A stretch of DNA of 59,360 nt from Luteitalea sp. (GCA_009377605.1 WHTT01000007.1:56815-116174); one strand, 5' to 3'; shown: positions 42,857 through 52,077, numbered from the stretch's first letter. Translations and numbers: made by a program. The notes: generated by a model from the letters alone, not told the origin.

Positions 42857-45165
42857 CATTCGCGTGGCCGCTCCCGTGGTGGGTCATTGCCGCCTGGATC
42901 GTTGTCGCCGTGGCAGTGGCGCTGGTGACCTACGCGCGTGTGGTACCGCCACTGTCGCCGGCGCAACGTGCCGGCCTCATCGCGCTGCGGATCGCGGCGC
43001 TGGTGCTGCTCCTCGTCTTCATCCTCCGACCGGTTGTCGCGCGGCAGGAGCCTCCCGGCACGGGCCGACGTGTGGCGGTGCTGCTGGACACATCGCGCAG
43101 CATGGGATTAGCCGACGCCGGCGACGGCGTGACGCGCCTGGCTGCCGCGCAGGCGCTCGTGCGCAAGGCGCTCCTCCCGGCCCTTCGAGACCGCTACGAC
43201 GTCGAGCTCTTCGGCTTCGATCGCACGCTGAGACGCCGTTCGCTCGAGGAGCTGACGGCCGCGGGTCCACTGACGGACGTCGTCGGCGCCGCCCGCCTCG
43301 TGAGAACCAGAACCGGCGACGCTCAGCCGGTGGCGATGGTGGTCGTCTCCGATGGCGGCCAGACGGGTGACCCGAGTCTCCGTCGGCTCATCGAGCCAGG
43401 CGCGCCCGTCTTTGCGGTGCCCATCGGGGCCAGCCGTATCGCGCGCGATCGCGAGATCATGGCGGCCAGTATCGGTGAGGCGCGGGTCGAGGGCGCAATC
43501 GTGGAGCTCTCCGCGACGCTCGTGAGCCGTGGCTTCGGTACACGCCCTGTGGAGCTCCGTGTTCTCGAAAACGGCCGGCCCACTCAGGTTCGGCGGGTTG
43601 CACCACCGCAGGACGGCGCGGCGACGACCGAGCTCTTTCGTGTGTCACCGGCGCGGGACCGACCGACCGTCTACACGGTCGAAGTGCCGCCGGCCGATGG
43701 TGAGCTGACCGATGCGAACAACCGCCGCAGTGTGATCGTTCCGCCGGCGGGCAGGCGGCGCTCTGTGTTGCTCGTCGAGGGCGCGCCTGGGTTCGAGCAC
43801 ACGTTCTTGAAGCGTGCCTGGTCGCACGACCCGGCTCTGGAGCTGGACTCGGTCGTGCGCAAGGGTCGCGACGACAACGGAGCCGCGACCTATTACGTGC
43901 AGGCTCGTCCTCCACGTGTCGCCGCGCTCCGCTCCGGCTATCCCACCTCACTCGAAGCGCTGTTTGCGTACGACGTCATCGTGCTCGCCAACATGACCGC
44001 GAGTCAGCTGACACGAAACGAGGCAGAGTGGACCGCCGCGTTCGTGGAAAAGCGTGGGGGCGGCCTGCTGGTGCTGGGCGCGCGCGCGTTCGCGGCGGCG
44101 GGCCTTCGGGGCACGCCCGTCGAAACGGTGTTGCCCGTGGACTTTTCGGGGCGTGTCGCGGCGCCCGGAGAAGTCAGCGCGCGTGCGCCTGGCCCGGTTC
44201 GACTCACGCCTGCAGGCGAACGGCATCCAGTCACGCAGCTCGCGGCGTCGCGCGAGGCGAGCCAACGCCAGTGGACGGAGCTTCCACCGCTGTCTGCGGC
44301 CGCTGGGATGGGACAGCCGCGGCCCGGCGCTCAGGTGCTCGCCCTCGCCGAAGGCGCGGGGGGCGACGAGCGCCCGCTCGTCGCGGTGCAGCACTACGGG
44401 CGGGGACGGACGCTGGCCTTCGGCGGCGAAGCGTCATGGCGGTGGCGAATGCAGTTGCCGTCCAGCAATCGAGCTTACGAGACCTTTTGGCGTCAGGTAG
44501 GGCGATGGCTGGCCACTGGGGCGCCCGATCCTGTCTCGGTGACCGTGACGCCGGTATCGCCGGGGGTTGCAGCGCCGTTGACGGTGCAGGTGTTCGACGC
44601 TCGGTTCGAGCCGGTCGCTGATGCGGTCGTTCGCATTCGAATTACGGGCCCCGACGGTCTGTCACGAGAGCTCAGGGCCGTTCCCGCCGAAGCGTCGGCA
44701 GGCGTGTACAGGACGAGCTTCATCCCGACGACATCCGGCACATACGACGTCCGTGTGGTGGCGGAGCGTGGTTCTGGGGCCTCTGGTGAGAAGGCAGGGT
44801 CGGCCGAAGCGGATCAGCCGACGATCCGTCGAGCTCGCTCGGAGACGCAGGCCGATGTCGACGAGAAGACCGATAGCTCCCGATTGGGTGAGGCGCGCGA
44901 ATGGCTGCTGGTAGGCGGAGCAGACCCAGAGATGGCAGACCCGCGGCGCAATGATGCGGTGCTCGAGCGGCTCGCCGAATCGACTGGAGGGCGCCTGCTT
45001 GGTGCCAACGAGCTGGCGCAGTTGCCGGCGTTGATTGCCGCGAGCACTTCGTCGTCCGGCGTGTGGGTGCAGCGCGAGCTGTGGCACAACCCGTGGACGT
45101 TCTTGCTGGTCGCGGCGCTGCTGTGCACCGAATGGGCATTGCGACGCCGTTGGGGGCTCCGGTGA
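42853..45165 (+). CDS. Membrane VWA protein with glutamine-amidotransferase-like domain
   Basis: A 770-residue protein. Helices lie at about 8-28 and 42-60. The VWA-like domain begins at LLDTSRSMG (Asp79-x-Ser81-x-Ser83) and continues to about 220. A beta-sandwich region (about 225-310) and a class I GATase-like region (about 310-530, with VEKRGGGLLVLGARAF and YGRGRTLAFGGEASWRW) follow, then another beta domain and a final helix (about 748-764). No catalytic Cys of true GATases is visible in the nucleophile position, so the domain is probably structural. It overlaps DUF4175 by 4 nt and the caspase-like gene by 4 nt (GTGA). Confidence 0.86.
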   Translation: MTFAWPLPWWVIAAWIVVAVAVALVTYARVVPPLSPAQRAGLIALRIAALVLLLVFILRPVVARQEPPGTGRRVAVLLDTSRSMGLADAGDGVTRLAAAQALVRKALLPALRDRYDVELFGFDRTLRRRSLEELTAAGPLTDVVGAARLVRTRTGDAQPVAMVVVSDGGQTGDPSLRRLIEPGAPVFAVPIGASRIARDREIMAASIGEARVEGAIVELSATLVSRGFGTRPVELRVLENGRPTQVRRVAPPQDGAATTELFRVSPARDRPTVYTVEVPPADGELTDANNRRSVIVPPAGRRRSVLLVEGAPGFEHTFLKRAWSHDPALELDSVVRKGRDDNGAATYYVQARPPRVAALRSGYPTSLEALFAYDVIVLANMTASQLTRNEAEWTAAFVEKRGGGLLVLGARAFAAAGLRGTPVETVLPVDFSGRVAAPGEVSARAPGPVRLTPAGERHPVTQLAASREASQRQWTELPPLSAAAGMGQPRPGAQVLALAEGAGGDERPLVAVQHYGRGRTLAFGGEASWRWRMQLPSSNRAYETFWRQVGRWLATGAPDPVSVTVTPVSPGVAAPLTVQVFDARFEPVADAVVRIRITGPDGLSRELRAVPAEASAGVYRTSFIPTTSGTYDVRVVAERGSGASGEKAGSAEADQPTIRRARSETQADVDEKTDSSRLGEAREWLLVGGADPEMADPRRNDAVLERLAESTGGRLLGANELAQLPALIAASTSSSGVWVQRELWHNPWTFLLVAALLCTEWALRRRWGLR

Positions 45166-46490
45166 CGGAGGTTCGAGGTACGAGGTTCGAGGTACGAGGT
45201 TCGAGGTACGAGGTACGAGGTTCGAGGTACGAGGTTCGAGGTTCGAGGGGACAGGGGCGAGGTGCGAGGTCGGGGGTTGGAGGCGCGACGTACGCGGCAC
45301 GACAGGCGGGCTTTACAGAACATGGCCGAAAGCTGTGTCTTTCCACACTTCTGGCCGTGGCTTCGTGCCTGTTCGTACCGGCAGACGGCCGTTCGCTAGT
45401 CGTTGGTCCTGGCCCTGCGGATCCCCAAGCTGAAACCTCGAATCTCCAACCTCCACCCTCCGACCTCGACCCTCAAGCCACCGACCAACCTCCAGCCTCG
45501 AACCTCGAACCTCGAACCTCGAACCTCGAACCTCGAACCTCGAACCTTGAACCTCGAACCTCGAACCTTGAACCTCGAACCTCCGTCCCCTCTTCGCATG
45601 CATTGATCATCACTGGTGCCCCAGGGAGCGAGGAGCATCGGGGACAACAGCGCAAGTGGCGCGAGGCACTCGTGAAAGCGCTCGGTGAGCGTCACGGGAT
45701 GCCCAGCGAGCGAATCATCGCGCTCTCGGCAGATGCCCCAGAGGCCGAGATGCGGTCCACCCGCACGGCCGTGCGCCGTGTGCTCGGTGACCTCGCGTCG
45801 CGGGTGAGCGCTACAGACGTGCTGCTTATCGTATTGATGGGGCACTCCAGCTTCGACGGCGTGGATGCAAAGTTCAATCTCGTGGGTCCGGACTTGGAGG
45901 CTCACGAGTGGAACCGATTGTTGGCGCCAATCGCCGGCCGCATCGTCTTCGTGAACACCACAGGCGCGAGCTCCCCGTTTCTCGCGAGGTTGGCAGGGCG
46001 TAACCGGGTGATCATTGCTGCGACGCACACGCCGGCCCAGAAGTACGACACGGTGTTCCCGGAGTTCTGGGTGGAGGCGCTCGGGAACGCGGGAACCGAT
46101 CTGGATCGTAACGGCCGGATCTCCATCTGGGAGGCATTTGCTCGAGCGAGCAGCGGCGTGAGGCGTTGGTACGATCAGCAAGGGCAGCTTGCGACCGAGC
46201 GCGCCGTGCTCGACGATACCAATGACGGTACCGGGCGCGATGTTGCGACCGAAGGCGAGGATGGGCTGTTGGCAAGCCGCACGTTCCTCGATGCTGAACC
46301 GGCCATGGCCAGCGGTGATCCGACGGTGGCGGTACTAGTGAGCCGGCGCGATCAGCTCGAGTTGGAGTTGGACGAGCTGAAGCGCAAGCGCAGCTTCATG
46401 CCTCCAGGAGACTACGAGCAAGAGCTGGAGCGCGTCCTCATCGACATCGCACGCGTGTCACGGGAGATTCGGAGGAAGGCAAAGAGTTGA
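45162..46490 (+). CDS. Caspase-like fold protein with repeat-encoded tracts, catalytic Cys not evident
   Basis: A 442-residue protein. Start GTG at 45162 overlaps the upstream stop as GTGA. Residues about 3-30 (EVRGTRFEVRGSRYEVRG) and about 110-145 (NLEPRTSNLEPRTS) are translated repeat arrays of opposite orientation; a hydrophobic segment LSTLLAVASCLFVPADG lies between them like a displaced signal peptide. Residues about 148-400 look like a caspase/legumain-type fold: HALIITGAPGSEEH, DVLLIVLMGHSSFDG with His228, then IVFVNTTGASSPF where a catalytic Cys would be expected near Thr267. The usual Cys is replaced, so it may be a pseudo-enzyme. A basic coiled-coil tail ends it. Last gene of the MoxR operon. 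Confidence 0.7.
   Translation: MTEVRGTRFEVRGSRYEVRGSRYEVRGSRGQGRGARSGVGGATYAARQAGFTEHGRKLCLSTLLAVASCLFVPADGRSLVVGPGPADPQAETSNLQPPPSDLDPQATDQPPASNLEPRTSNLEPRTSNLEPRTSNLEPRTSVPSSHALIITGAPGSEEHRGQQRKWREALVKALGERHGMPSERIIALSADAPEAEMRSTRTAVRRVLGDLASRVSATDVLLIVLMGHSSFDGVDAKFNLVGPDLEAHEWNRLLAPIAGRIVFVNTTGASSPFLARLAGRNRVIIAATHTPAQKYDTVFPEFWVEALGNAGTDLDRNGRISIWEAFARASSGVRRWYDQQGQLATERAVLDDTNDGTGRDVATEGEDGLLASRTFLDAEPAMASGDPTVAVLVSRRDQLELELDELKRKRSFMPPGDYEQELERVLIDIARVSREIRRKAKS
45168..45592. repeat. Paired inverted AGGTTCG/AGGTACG arrays inside a gene
   Basis: Left arm 45168-45250: about ten 8-9 bp units of gaggttcg or gaggtacg. Right arm 45431-45592: about fifteen units of cctcgaac, the complementary sequence, less regular at its start. 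The 180-nt spacer is part of the caspase-like gene. Both arrays keep the reading frame open. Confidence 0.88.
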
Positions 46491-46497
46491 AACACTG

Positions 46498-46680
46498 ACA
46501 GGGATCAAGGGGTCAAGGGGTCAAGGGATCAAGGGATCAAGGGATCAAGGGGTCGAGGGGTCGAGGGATCAAGGGGGATTGGCTGCTCGGTGATAGGGGC
46601 AGATCCGCCGAGATTTCGCCTTCTTACGACGTTTACTGCTACCCGTGACCCCTTGAGCCCTTGATCCCTTGATCCCTGCG
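46498..46680. repeat. Paired inverted CAAGGGATC/CAAGGGGTC arrays
   Basis: Left arm 46498-46575: nine 9-bp units of tcaagggat/tcaaggggt. Right arm 46645-46680: units of cccttgatc on the plus strand. A 70-nt spacer lies between. The right arm encodes the C-terminal [13 protein letters not shown] of the rhomboid protease (minus strand). Confidence 0.88.
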
Positions 46681-47310
46681 ATTGAACATCTTGACGGTGA
46701 GCATCCCCGCGGCGAAGCCACCAGTGTGCGCCCAGAACGCCACACCGCCCACATCCTGCGCGCGAACGGACGCGAGCGTGCCGACGCCAACGAGTAGTTG
46801 GTACAGAAACCACAGGCCAAGTAGGATCACGGCCGGGATCTCGACAAACGTGACGAAGACGAACAGTGGCACGAGCGTGAGCACGCGCGCGCGTGGGAAC
46901 AGAACCAAATACGCGCCCAGGACACCCGAGATTGCACCGCTCGCGCCCACCATTGGAATGAGCGAGTCTGGCTTGATGATCGTCTGGACGAGCGCCGCCA
47001 TCGTGCCGCACAACAGATAGAACACGATGAAGCGAACATGCCCTATCCGGTCTTCGACGTTGTCGCCGAAGATCCAAAGGTACAACATATTGCCGAACAG
47101 GTGTGCAAGCCCACCGTGCACGAACATCGACGTGAGCAACGATTCGATGGTGAAATATTGCGGTACCAGGCCGTAACGGTGGAGAAACAGCTCCCCGGTG
47201 GGCGAGTCGAGGCTCGGTGTGACGAAGTACACGAGCACGTTGGCGGCTAGAATCGTCCAGGTCACCCACGGCGTCGTTTGAGTGGGGATGAGGTCCCGGA
47301 TCGGGATCAT
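46639..47310 (-). CDS. Rhomboid-family intramembrane serine protease
   Basis: A 223-residue protein with six or seven transmembrane helices. His65 and His70/Asn74 (MFVHGGLAHLFGN) form the oxyanion and loop region, Ser124 in GASGAISG is the nucleophile and His195 in FWAHTGGF its base. It cleaves transmembrane substrates in the inner membrane. The last 13 residues ([13 protein letters not shown]) are repeat-encoded; the usual family end is near MLTVKMF. TACAAT lies 6 nt before the ATG. It converges with the caspase-like gene across the repeat. Confidence 0.92.
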   Translation of the reverse strand: MIPIRDLIPTQTTPWVTWTILAANVLVYFVTPSLDSPTGELFLHRYGLVPQYFTIESLLTSMFVHGGLAHLFGNMLYLWIFGDNVEDRIGHVRFIVFYLLCGTMAALVQTIIKPDSLIPMVGASGAISGVLGAYLVLFPRARVLTLVPLFVFVTFVEIPAVILLGLWFLYQLLVGVGTLASVRAQDVGGVAFWAHTGGFAAGMLTVKMFNRRDQGIKGSRGHG

Positions 47311-47316
47311 TTGCTC

Positions 47317-47322
47317 ATTGTA
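47317..47322 (-). promoter_or_regulatory. Candidate -10 of a leaderless transcript (rhomboid)
   Basis: TACAAT on the minus strand, with GAGCAA (6 nt) between it and the ATG. The same TACAAT-N6-ATG arrangement precedes yacG. Confidence 0.45.
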
Positions 47323-47397
47323 TGCAAAAAGGAAATCGGCCCTCGTGCAGGTAGGCTGCGTGTCATGACGGGGGCGCCAGACGGAGGGGCAATCGCA

Positions 47398-47985
47398 ATG
47401 CGGAGGGTGTGTGTGTTTTGTGGGTCGAGCAGAGGTCAGCGGCCCCGCCATGCCGCATCGGCTCGTCAACTGGCGCAGGCGCTGATCGCACGCGAGCTTG
47501 GACTGGTCTACGGGGGCGCACACGTGGGCCTCATGGGTGAGCTCTGCGATGCAATGCTTGCCGCTGGAGGCGAGGTCATCGGGGTGATTCCACAGACGCT
47601 CGTCGATCGCGAAGTGGCTCACACGGGCATCGCCGACCTGCGGATCGTCGAAGGCATGCACGCGCGGAAGGCGCTCATGGCGGAGCTCGCCGACGCCTTT
47701 CTCGCGTTGCCCGGCGGCATCGGCACGCTCGAGGAGCTATTCGAGGTGTGGACATGGTTCACCCTCGATCTGCATCGGAAGCCATGCGGACTGGCGGACG
47801 TCGATGGCTTCTATCGGCCGCTCGTCGACTTCCTCGACCATGCGGTCGTCGAGGGATTCGTACGGCAGGAGACGCGTGCGACGCTGCTGGTCGACGAGGA
47901 CATCGAGCGGTTGCTCGATCGGCTCGTTGCGGCCATGCCACCAAGTGAGGGTGCTCAAGCGGGCGTGGCAATGGATCAGCTCTAG
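47398..47985 (+). CDS. LOG-family nucleotide 5'-monophosphate phosphoribohydrolase
   Basis: A 195-residue protein. The signature [17 protein letters not shown] (about 107-123) with PGGxGT and the catalytic Glu is intact, as is the N-terminal VFCGSSRG and [16 protein letters not shown] enzymes cleave ribose 5-phosphate from cytokinin or other purine nucleotides. In bacteria many act on AMP or nucleotide derivatives in housekeeping roles. Start at 47398 follows GGAGGGG; 47365 would add 11 residues. The stop is followed at once by a TAGGGCCGCC repeat. Confidence 0.92.
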   Translation: MRRVCVFCGSSRGQRPRHAASARQLAQALIARELGLVYGGAHVGLMGELCDAMLAAGGEVIGVIPQTLVDREVAHTGIADLRIVEGMHARKALMAELADAFLALPGGIGTLEELFEVWTWFTLDLHRKPCGLADVDGFYRPLVDFLDHAVVEGFVRQETRATLLVDEDIERLLDRLVAAMPPSEGAQAGVAMDQL

Positions 47986-48008
47986 GTAGGGCCGCCTCGC
48001 CGAGGCAT
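47985..48008. repeat. TAGGGCCGCCTCGCCGAGGC repeat, single copy
   Basis: One unit directly after the TAG of the LOG gene, ending 20 nt before the zinc-ribbon gene. Same family as 7185-7275. Confidence 0.65.
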
Positions 48009-48029
48009 CCTCCTCTCAGCATCGTATGT

Positions 48030-48302
48030 ATGTTCTGTAAGAATTGCGGTACGGAAATTGCCGACAAGGCGCTCATTTGCTACAAGTGTGGCCGTGCCAC
48101 GTTCGAAGCGCAGCGTCAGCCGCCCTTGCCTCGAGCGAGGCTCGGCCCGCTGCTCTCGGTGCTCGCGCTGATAGCGCTCGTCCTCGCCGCGTTGTTCCTC
48201 GGCGCGACACAGACCGATGAGGTGCCTTGGTGGGTGCCGTGGGTCATCGGAGGCATAGCCTTCCTTCTGCTGCTCTGGCGCGCAGCGCGGTGGCGGAAAT
48301 GA
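48030..48302 (+). CDS. Zinc-ribbon membrane protein
   Basis: A 90-residue protein. The N-terminus [23 protein letters not shown] carries two CxxC pairs (Cys3/Cys6 and Cys17/Cys20), a zinc ribbon of the zinc-ribbon_2 type. Two helices follow (about 39-56 and 66-83). The stop overlaps the LeuA-like start (ATGA), so the two are probably cotranslated. Role unknown. Confidence 0.82.
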   Translation: MFCKNCGTEIADKALICYKCGRATFEAQRQPPLPRARLGPLLSVLALIALVLAALFLGATQTDEVPWWVPWVIGGIAFLLLLWRAARWRK

Positions 48303-49549
48303 CGACCAGCTCACGCGTCTACGATTGGAACGCCGTCGACGATGCCAGCGGGACGTTGCCCGTGTTGCTGGACGATGAGACGCTGCGCGATGGGTTGCAG
48401 TCGCCGTCGATCGAGACCCCTGCTATCGAGAAGAGGATCGAGATCTTGCGGCTCATGGAGTCGCTCGGCATCGAGTGTGCGGATATCGGTTTTCCAGCTG
48501 CCAGCGAACGAGCCGCCAGGGATACCGAGCGAATCGCACGCGAAATCGTGACTGCCGGCATGCGCATCCAGCCGAATTGCGCGGCGCGCACCGTCGTGGG
48601 CGACATCCGACCGATCGTGGAGATCTCACAGCGCGTGGGCACTCCGATCGAGGTCGCCGCCTTCATCGGCTCCAGTCCCATTCGTCAGTTCGTGGAGGAT
48701 TGGACCATCGACGATCTCGAGCAGCGGACGGAGGCGGCCGTGTCCTTCGCCGTCCGCGAGCGCCTACCAATCTTTCTGGTCACAGAGGACACGACGCGGG
48801 CCGAGCCGCAGAGCCTTCGCCGGATCTATGGTGCCGCGCTGCGAGCCGGCGCTCGTCGCGTCTGCGTTGCGGACACCGTCGGTCACGCAACACCCGAGGG
48901 CGCGCGTGCAGTCGTGCGGTTCGTGCGGACGATTATCGACGAGTGTGGCGTCGACGCGGGCATTGACTGGCACGGTCACGACGACCGAGGACTGGCGGTT
49001 GCCAACTCGCTGGCCGCCATCGACGCGGGTGCCACGCGGGTGCACGCGACCGCCCTTGGCATTGGCGAGCGCGTGGGCAACACGCCGATGGAGCTGCTCC
49101 TCGTCAATCTCGTGCTCCTCGGTTACATGGACCGTGATCTGACCGACCTCCATCGGTACTGCGCCGCGGTGTCGGAGGTCTGCGAGCGGCCCATCCCGGT
49201 CAACTACCCGATCTTCGGCCGTGATGCGTTCCGGACGGCCACCGGCGTGCACGCGGCCGCCATCATCAAGGCCTTCCGCAAGGGCGCCCCGGAGCTCGCA
49301 GACGCGATCTATTCGAGCGTGCCCGCTCATCTCGTCGGCCGAGAGCAGGAGATTGAGATTGGTCCCATGTCGGGCCGTTCCAACATCGTCTATTGGTTGG
49401 AGCACCGAGGTGTCGACGTGCAGGACACGCTCGTGGATCACATCTTCACCGCGGCCAAGCAGGCGTCGAGGGTGCTGCGCGAAGACGAGGTCTGGGTGCT
49501 GGTAAGTGATCAAGGGATCAAGGGGTCGAGGGACCAAGGGACCCCTTGA
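48299..49549 (+). CDS. 2-isopropylmalate synthase/homocitrate synthase-family enzyme lacking the regulatory domain
   Basis: A 416-residue protein. The catalytic TIM barrel shows [14 protein letters not shown] (about 25-38) at the N-terminus, DWHGHDDRG (metal ligands, about 225-233) and [14 protein letters not shown] (about 248-261). The C-terminal LeuA allosteric dimer domain is absent. It condenses acetyl-CoA with a 2-oxo acid; which one cannot be told from sequence alone (2-oxoisovalerate, oxoglutarate or pyruvate). The usual leu genes are not here. The end [13 protein letters not shown] and the stop are repeat-encoded. It converges with citrate synthase. Confidence 0.8.
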   Translation: MTTSSRVYDWNAVDDASGTLPVLLDDETLRDGLQSPSIETPAIEKRIEILRLMESLGIECADIGFPAASERAARDTERIAREIVTAGMRIQPNCAARTVVGDIRPIVEISQRVGTPIEVAAFIGSSPIRQFVEDWTIDDLEQRTEAAVSFAVRERLPIFLVTEDTTRAEPQSLRRIYGAALRAGARRVCVADTVGHATPEGARAVVRFVRTIIDECGVDAGIDWHGHDDRGLAVANSLAAIDAGATRVHATALGIGERVGNTPMELLLVNLVLLGYMDRDLTDLHRYCAAVSEVCERPIPVNYPIFGRDAFRTATGVHAAAIIKAFRKGAPELADAIYSSVPAHLVGREQEIEIGPMSGRSNIVYWLEHRGVDVQDTLVDHIFTAAKQASRVLREDEVWVLVSDQGIKGSRDQGTP

Positions 49550-49555
49550 CCCCTT
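49504..49555. repeat. CAAGGGATC/CCCTTGACC inverted array, short
   Basis: Four CAAGGG(A/G)TC-type units meet their inverted copies (cccttgacccctt) without a spacer. They encode the C-terminal tail and stop of the LeuA-like gene and lie 23 nt from the citrate synthase stop. Confidence 0.8.
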
Positions 49556-49577
49556 CGTCGCCCTGCCCCAGACGCTC

Positions 49578-50861
49578 CTACCTTTCTCCAATGCGCACAT
49601 AGTCGCGCGGTGAAGAGCCGACGTAGATCTGCCGCGGCCGGGCGATCTTCTGTTCCGAGTCCCCCAGCATCTCCTCCCACTGTGCGAGCCAGCCGGCGGT
49701 GCGGGGAATCGCGAAGAGCACGGAGAACATCTCGAGGGGGAAGCCCATCGCCTGATAGATCAGTCCAGAGTAGAAGTCGACGTTCGGATAGAGCTTGCGG
49801 CTGACGAAATAATCGTCCTCGAGCGCGATCCGCTCGAGCTCGAGGGCGATGTCGAGCAACGGGTTCTTCCCCGTCACCTCGAACACCTCGTCGGCTGTTT
49901 GCTTGATGATCTTCGCGCGCGGGTCGTACGACTTGTAGACGCGGTGGCCAAAGCCCATGAGCCGTGTATCGCCTGCCTTCACTCGCTTGATGAAGTCTGG
50001 CACGTTGGCCACTGATCCGATCTGTTCCAGCATGCGCACGACCGCTTCATTCGCGCCGCCGTGCAAGGGGCCGTACAGTGCCGCCGCAGCGCCCGCCATC
50101 GCCGAGTACGGGTCCGCTTGCGAGCTGCCGATGCTCCGCATCGCGTTCGTGCTGCAGTTCTGTTCATGATCGGCGTGCAAGATGAACAAGACATCGAGCG
50201 CATGCTCCAGCACGGGATTCGGTTGATACTTCGCCTCCGCCATCTTGAACAGCATGTTCAAGAAGTTGCCGGTGAAGCTCAAGTCGTTGTCCGGATACAC
50301 ATAGAAGCGCCCAGTCATGTGGCGGTAGGCGTAGGCCGCAATGCTCGGCGTCTTGGCGATGAGCCGTCGGATATGAGTCTGACGTAAGCCCTGGTCGAAG
50401 ATCTGTTTGGCGTCGGGATAGAAAGTCGAGAGCGCGCCGACCGTGCTCAGAAACACGCCCATCGGATGCGCGTTGTAGCGAAACGCCCGCATGAGCTGCT
50501 TGATGTTCTCGTGGAGCATCGTGTGCAGCGTGACTTCCCGCGTCCAGGCCCCCAGCTGCTTCGCGGTCGGAAGTTCGCCATGGAGGAGCACGTACGCTGT
50601 TTCGAGATAAGTGCTGTGCTCCGCGAGCTGCGCGATCGGATAGCCGCGGTACATCAGCACGCCGCGCTCGCCGTCGATGAACGTCACGGCACTGCGGCAC
50701 GACGCGGTGTTCTGAAGCGCCGGGTCGTAGGTCATCATGCCGAAATCGTTCTCGTCCACCTTGATCTGACGAAGATCCATCGCGCGGACGGTCCCATCGG
50801 CGACGGGGATCTCATACTGCTTGCCGGTGCGGTTGTCGGTGATGGTCAGCGTGTTGGGCAT
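49578..50861 (-). CDS. gltA: Citrate synthase
   Basis: A 427-residue type II (hexameric, NADH-sensitive class) citrate synthase by length and sequence. The catalytic regions are YGPLHGGANE (His), GFGHRVYKSYDPRA (His and substrate Arg) and NVDFYSGLIYQAMG (Asp), all intact. It opens the TCA cycle by joining acetyl-CoA and oxaloacetate. The start at 50861 (MPNTLTITDN) is the normal N-terminus; the longer frame is rejected. No ribosome site or TATA-like element is clear upstream. Confidence 0.96.
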   Translation of the reverse strand: MPNTLTITDNRTGKQYEIPVADGTVRAMDLRQIKVDENDFGMMTYDPALQNTASCRSAVTFIDGERGVLMYRGYPIAQLAEHSTYLETAYVLLHGELPTAKQLGAWTREVTLHTMLHENIKQLMRAFRYNAHPMGVFLSTVGALSTFYPDAKQIFDQGLRQTHIRRLIAKTPSIAAYAYRHMTGRFYVYPDNDLSFTGNFLNMLFKMAEAKYQPNPVLEHALDVLFILHADHEQNCSTNAMRSIGSSQADPYSAMAGAAAALYGPLHGGANEAVVRMLEQIGSVANVPDFIKRVKAGDTRLMGFGHRVYKSYDPRAKIIKQTADEVFEVTGKNPLLDIALELERIALEDDYFVSRKLYPNVDFYSGLIYQAMGFPLEMFSVLFAIPRTAGWLAQWEEMLGDSEQKIARPRQIYVGSSPRDYVRIGER

Positions 50862-50945
50862 ACGTGCTCTGCGCTCCAGCGGCGGACGAGGAACTTGCTG
50901 GGGATCGTCGACCCGGGGGCGATCCAATCACTTCCAGTCGGATCG

Positions 50946-51149
50946 TCAGTCGGAGGCCTCGCCAGTCTCGTCCTCGTCTGGGATCAGCGCGGCCTCCGGA
51001 TCTTCGGCCGAGTCGGGGGGCTCCGGGTCGGGGATCCGGTAGCTGCCGTCAAGCCAGCGGGAGAGATCCAGCCGTTTGCAGCGCTCGCTACAGAACGGCC
51101 GCCACCGCTCGCTCACGGGCTGCCGGCGACAGTATACACAGACCGGCAT
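50946..51149 (-). CDS. yacG: DNA gyrase inhibitor YacG-like zinc protein
   Basis: A 67-residue protein. The four zinc ligands are Cys4, Cys7, Cys20 and Cys24 (CVYC and CSERC), and the [15 protein letters not shown] motif matches YacG. YacG in Escherichia coli binds GyrB and blocks DNA binding by gyrase. The acidic C-terminal tail ([13 protein letters not shown]) is typical. TACAAT sits 6 nt before the ATG. Confidence 0.88.
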   Translation of the reverse strand: MPVCVYCRRQPVSERWRPFCSERCKRLDLSRWLDGSYRIPDPEPPDSAEDPEAALIPDEDETGEASD

Positions 51150-51155
51150 CCCTCT

Positions 51156-51161
51156 ATTGTA
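51156..51161 (-). promoter_or_regulatory. Candidate -10 of a leaderless transcript (yacG)
   Basis: TACAAT on the minus strand, AGAGGG, then ATG. The AGAGGG could also act as a weak ribosome site, so the case is less clear than for rhomboid. It begins 9 nt after the edge of a repeat array. Confidence 0.4.
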
Positions 51162-51170
51162 CTTACGCTG

Positions 51171-51346
51171 TCAGGGATCTAGGGATCTAGGGATCTAGGG
51201 ATCGAGGGATCGAGGGATCGAGGGATCGAGGGATCTAGGGGGCAAGGGAATGCGGGCGACATGCGAGTCTCCCGCCCCGAGAGCCGTTAGCCGGAATGCT
51301 CAAGTTACCCCTGGATCCCTTGGGCCCTAGATCCCTCGATCCCTGA
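51171..51346. repeat. Paired inverted AGGGATCTAGGGATC arrays
   Basis: Left arm 51171-51248: eight to nine 9-bp units of gggatctag or gggatcgag. Right arm 51307-51346: the complementary units (tagatccct, tcgatccctg). Spacer about 58 nt. The arrays fill the gap between yacG and the end of phoU. Confidence 0.87.
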
Positions 51347-52060
51347 CTATTCGCGCTCGCCCGCGTGGTGTCGCACGTCCTGCGCCGAGACCATGAAGAT
51401 GACGTCTTCGGCAATATTCGTGGCGTGATCGCCGATGCGCTCCAAGTGACGCGAAATGAGGATGAGGTCGAGCGCCGGCTCGATCGTGCGCGGATCCTGC
51501 AGCATGTAGGTCAGCAGCTCGCGGAACACCTGCGTCTTGAGGGCGTCCAGCTTGTCGTCTTCGTTGAGCACGTGCCGCGCCAGCTCGAGGTCGCGCCGGA
51601 CGTACGCGTCGAGCGCATCGCGCAGCATCGCCTGCGCGATGGTGGCCATCCGTGGGATATCGATGAGCTCCTTCACCGGCGGGTGGAGCAGGTAGCGCTG
51701 CGCCGCCTCGGCAATGTTGACCGCGAGATCGCCGACGCGCTCGAGGTCGGTATTGATCTTGACCGCTCCGACGATCCCGCGCAGGTCGACGGCCATCGGC
51801 TGGTGAAGCGCGAGCATCTTGAAACAGCGATCGTCGATCTCCATGTGGAGCTCGTTCACTGGCTCGTCGCTGGTGCGAATCTTCTCCACCTGCGCGACGT
51901 CACGGTCGACGACGGCTTCGATGACGTGACGGACACGCTCCTCCGCCAACCCCCCCATGACGAGCAACCGTTCCTTGAGGTGCTCGAGCGATTCGTGGAG
52001 TTGCGATACGACGCGTTCGACTGGTTCCATGGGTGCAGACGATGGGTCCATCGGTGACAT
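51347..52060 (-). CDS. phoU: Phosphate-specific transport regulator PhoU
   Basis: A 237-residue protein with the two tandem three-helix PhoU bundles. The metal-binding E/D-rich signatures are DLERVGDLAVNIAE (about 106-119) and HLERIGDHATNIAEDV (about 208-223). It restrains PstSCAB transport and the PhoR kinase when phosphate is ample. It is the last gene of the pst operon, 17 nt after pstB. The start at 52060 could instead be 52051 or 52030 (all in-frame Met). Confidence 0.94.
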   Translation of the reverse strand: MSPMDPSSAPMEPVERVVSQLHESLEHLKERLLVMGGLAEERVRHVIEAVVDRDVAQVEKIRTSDEPVNELHMEIDDRCFKMLALHQPMAVDLRGIVGAVKINTDLERVGDLAVNIAEAAQRYLLHPPVKELIDIPRMATIAQAMLRDALDAYVRRDLELARHVLNEDDKLDALKTQVFRELLTYMLQDPRTIEPALDLILISRHLERIGDHATNIAEDVIFMVSAQDVRHHAGERE

Positions 52061-52077
52061 GGTAACGAAGCTTCGTC

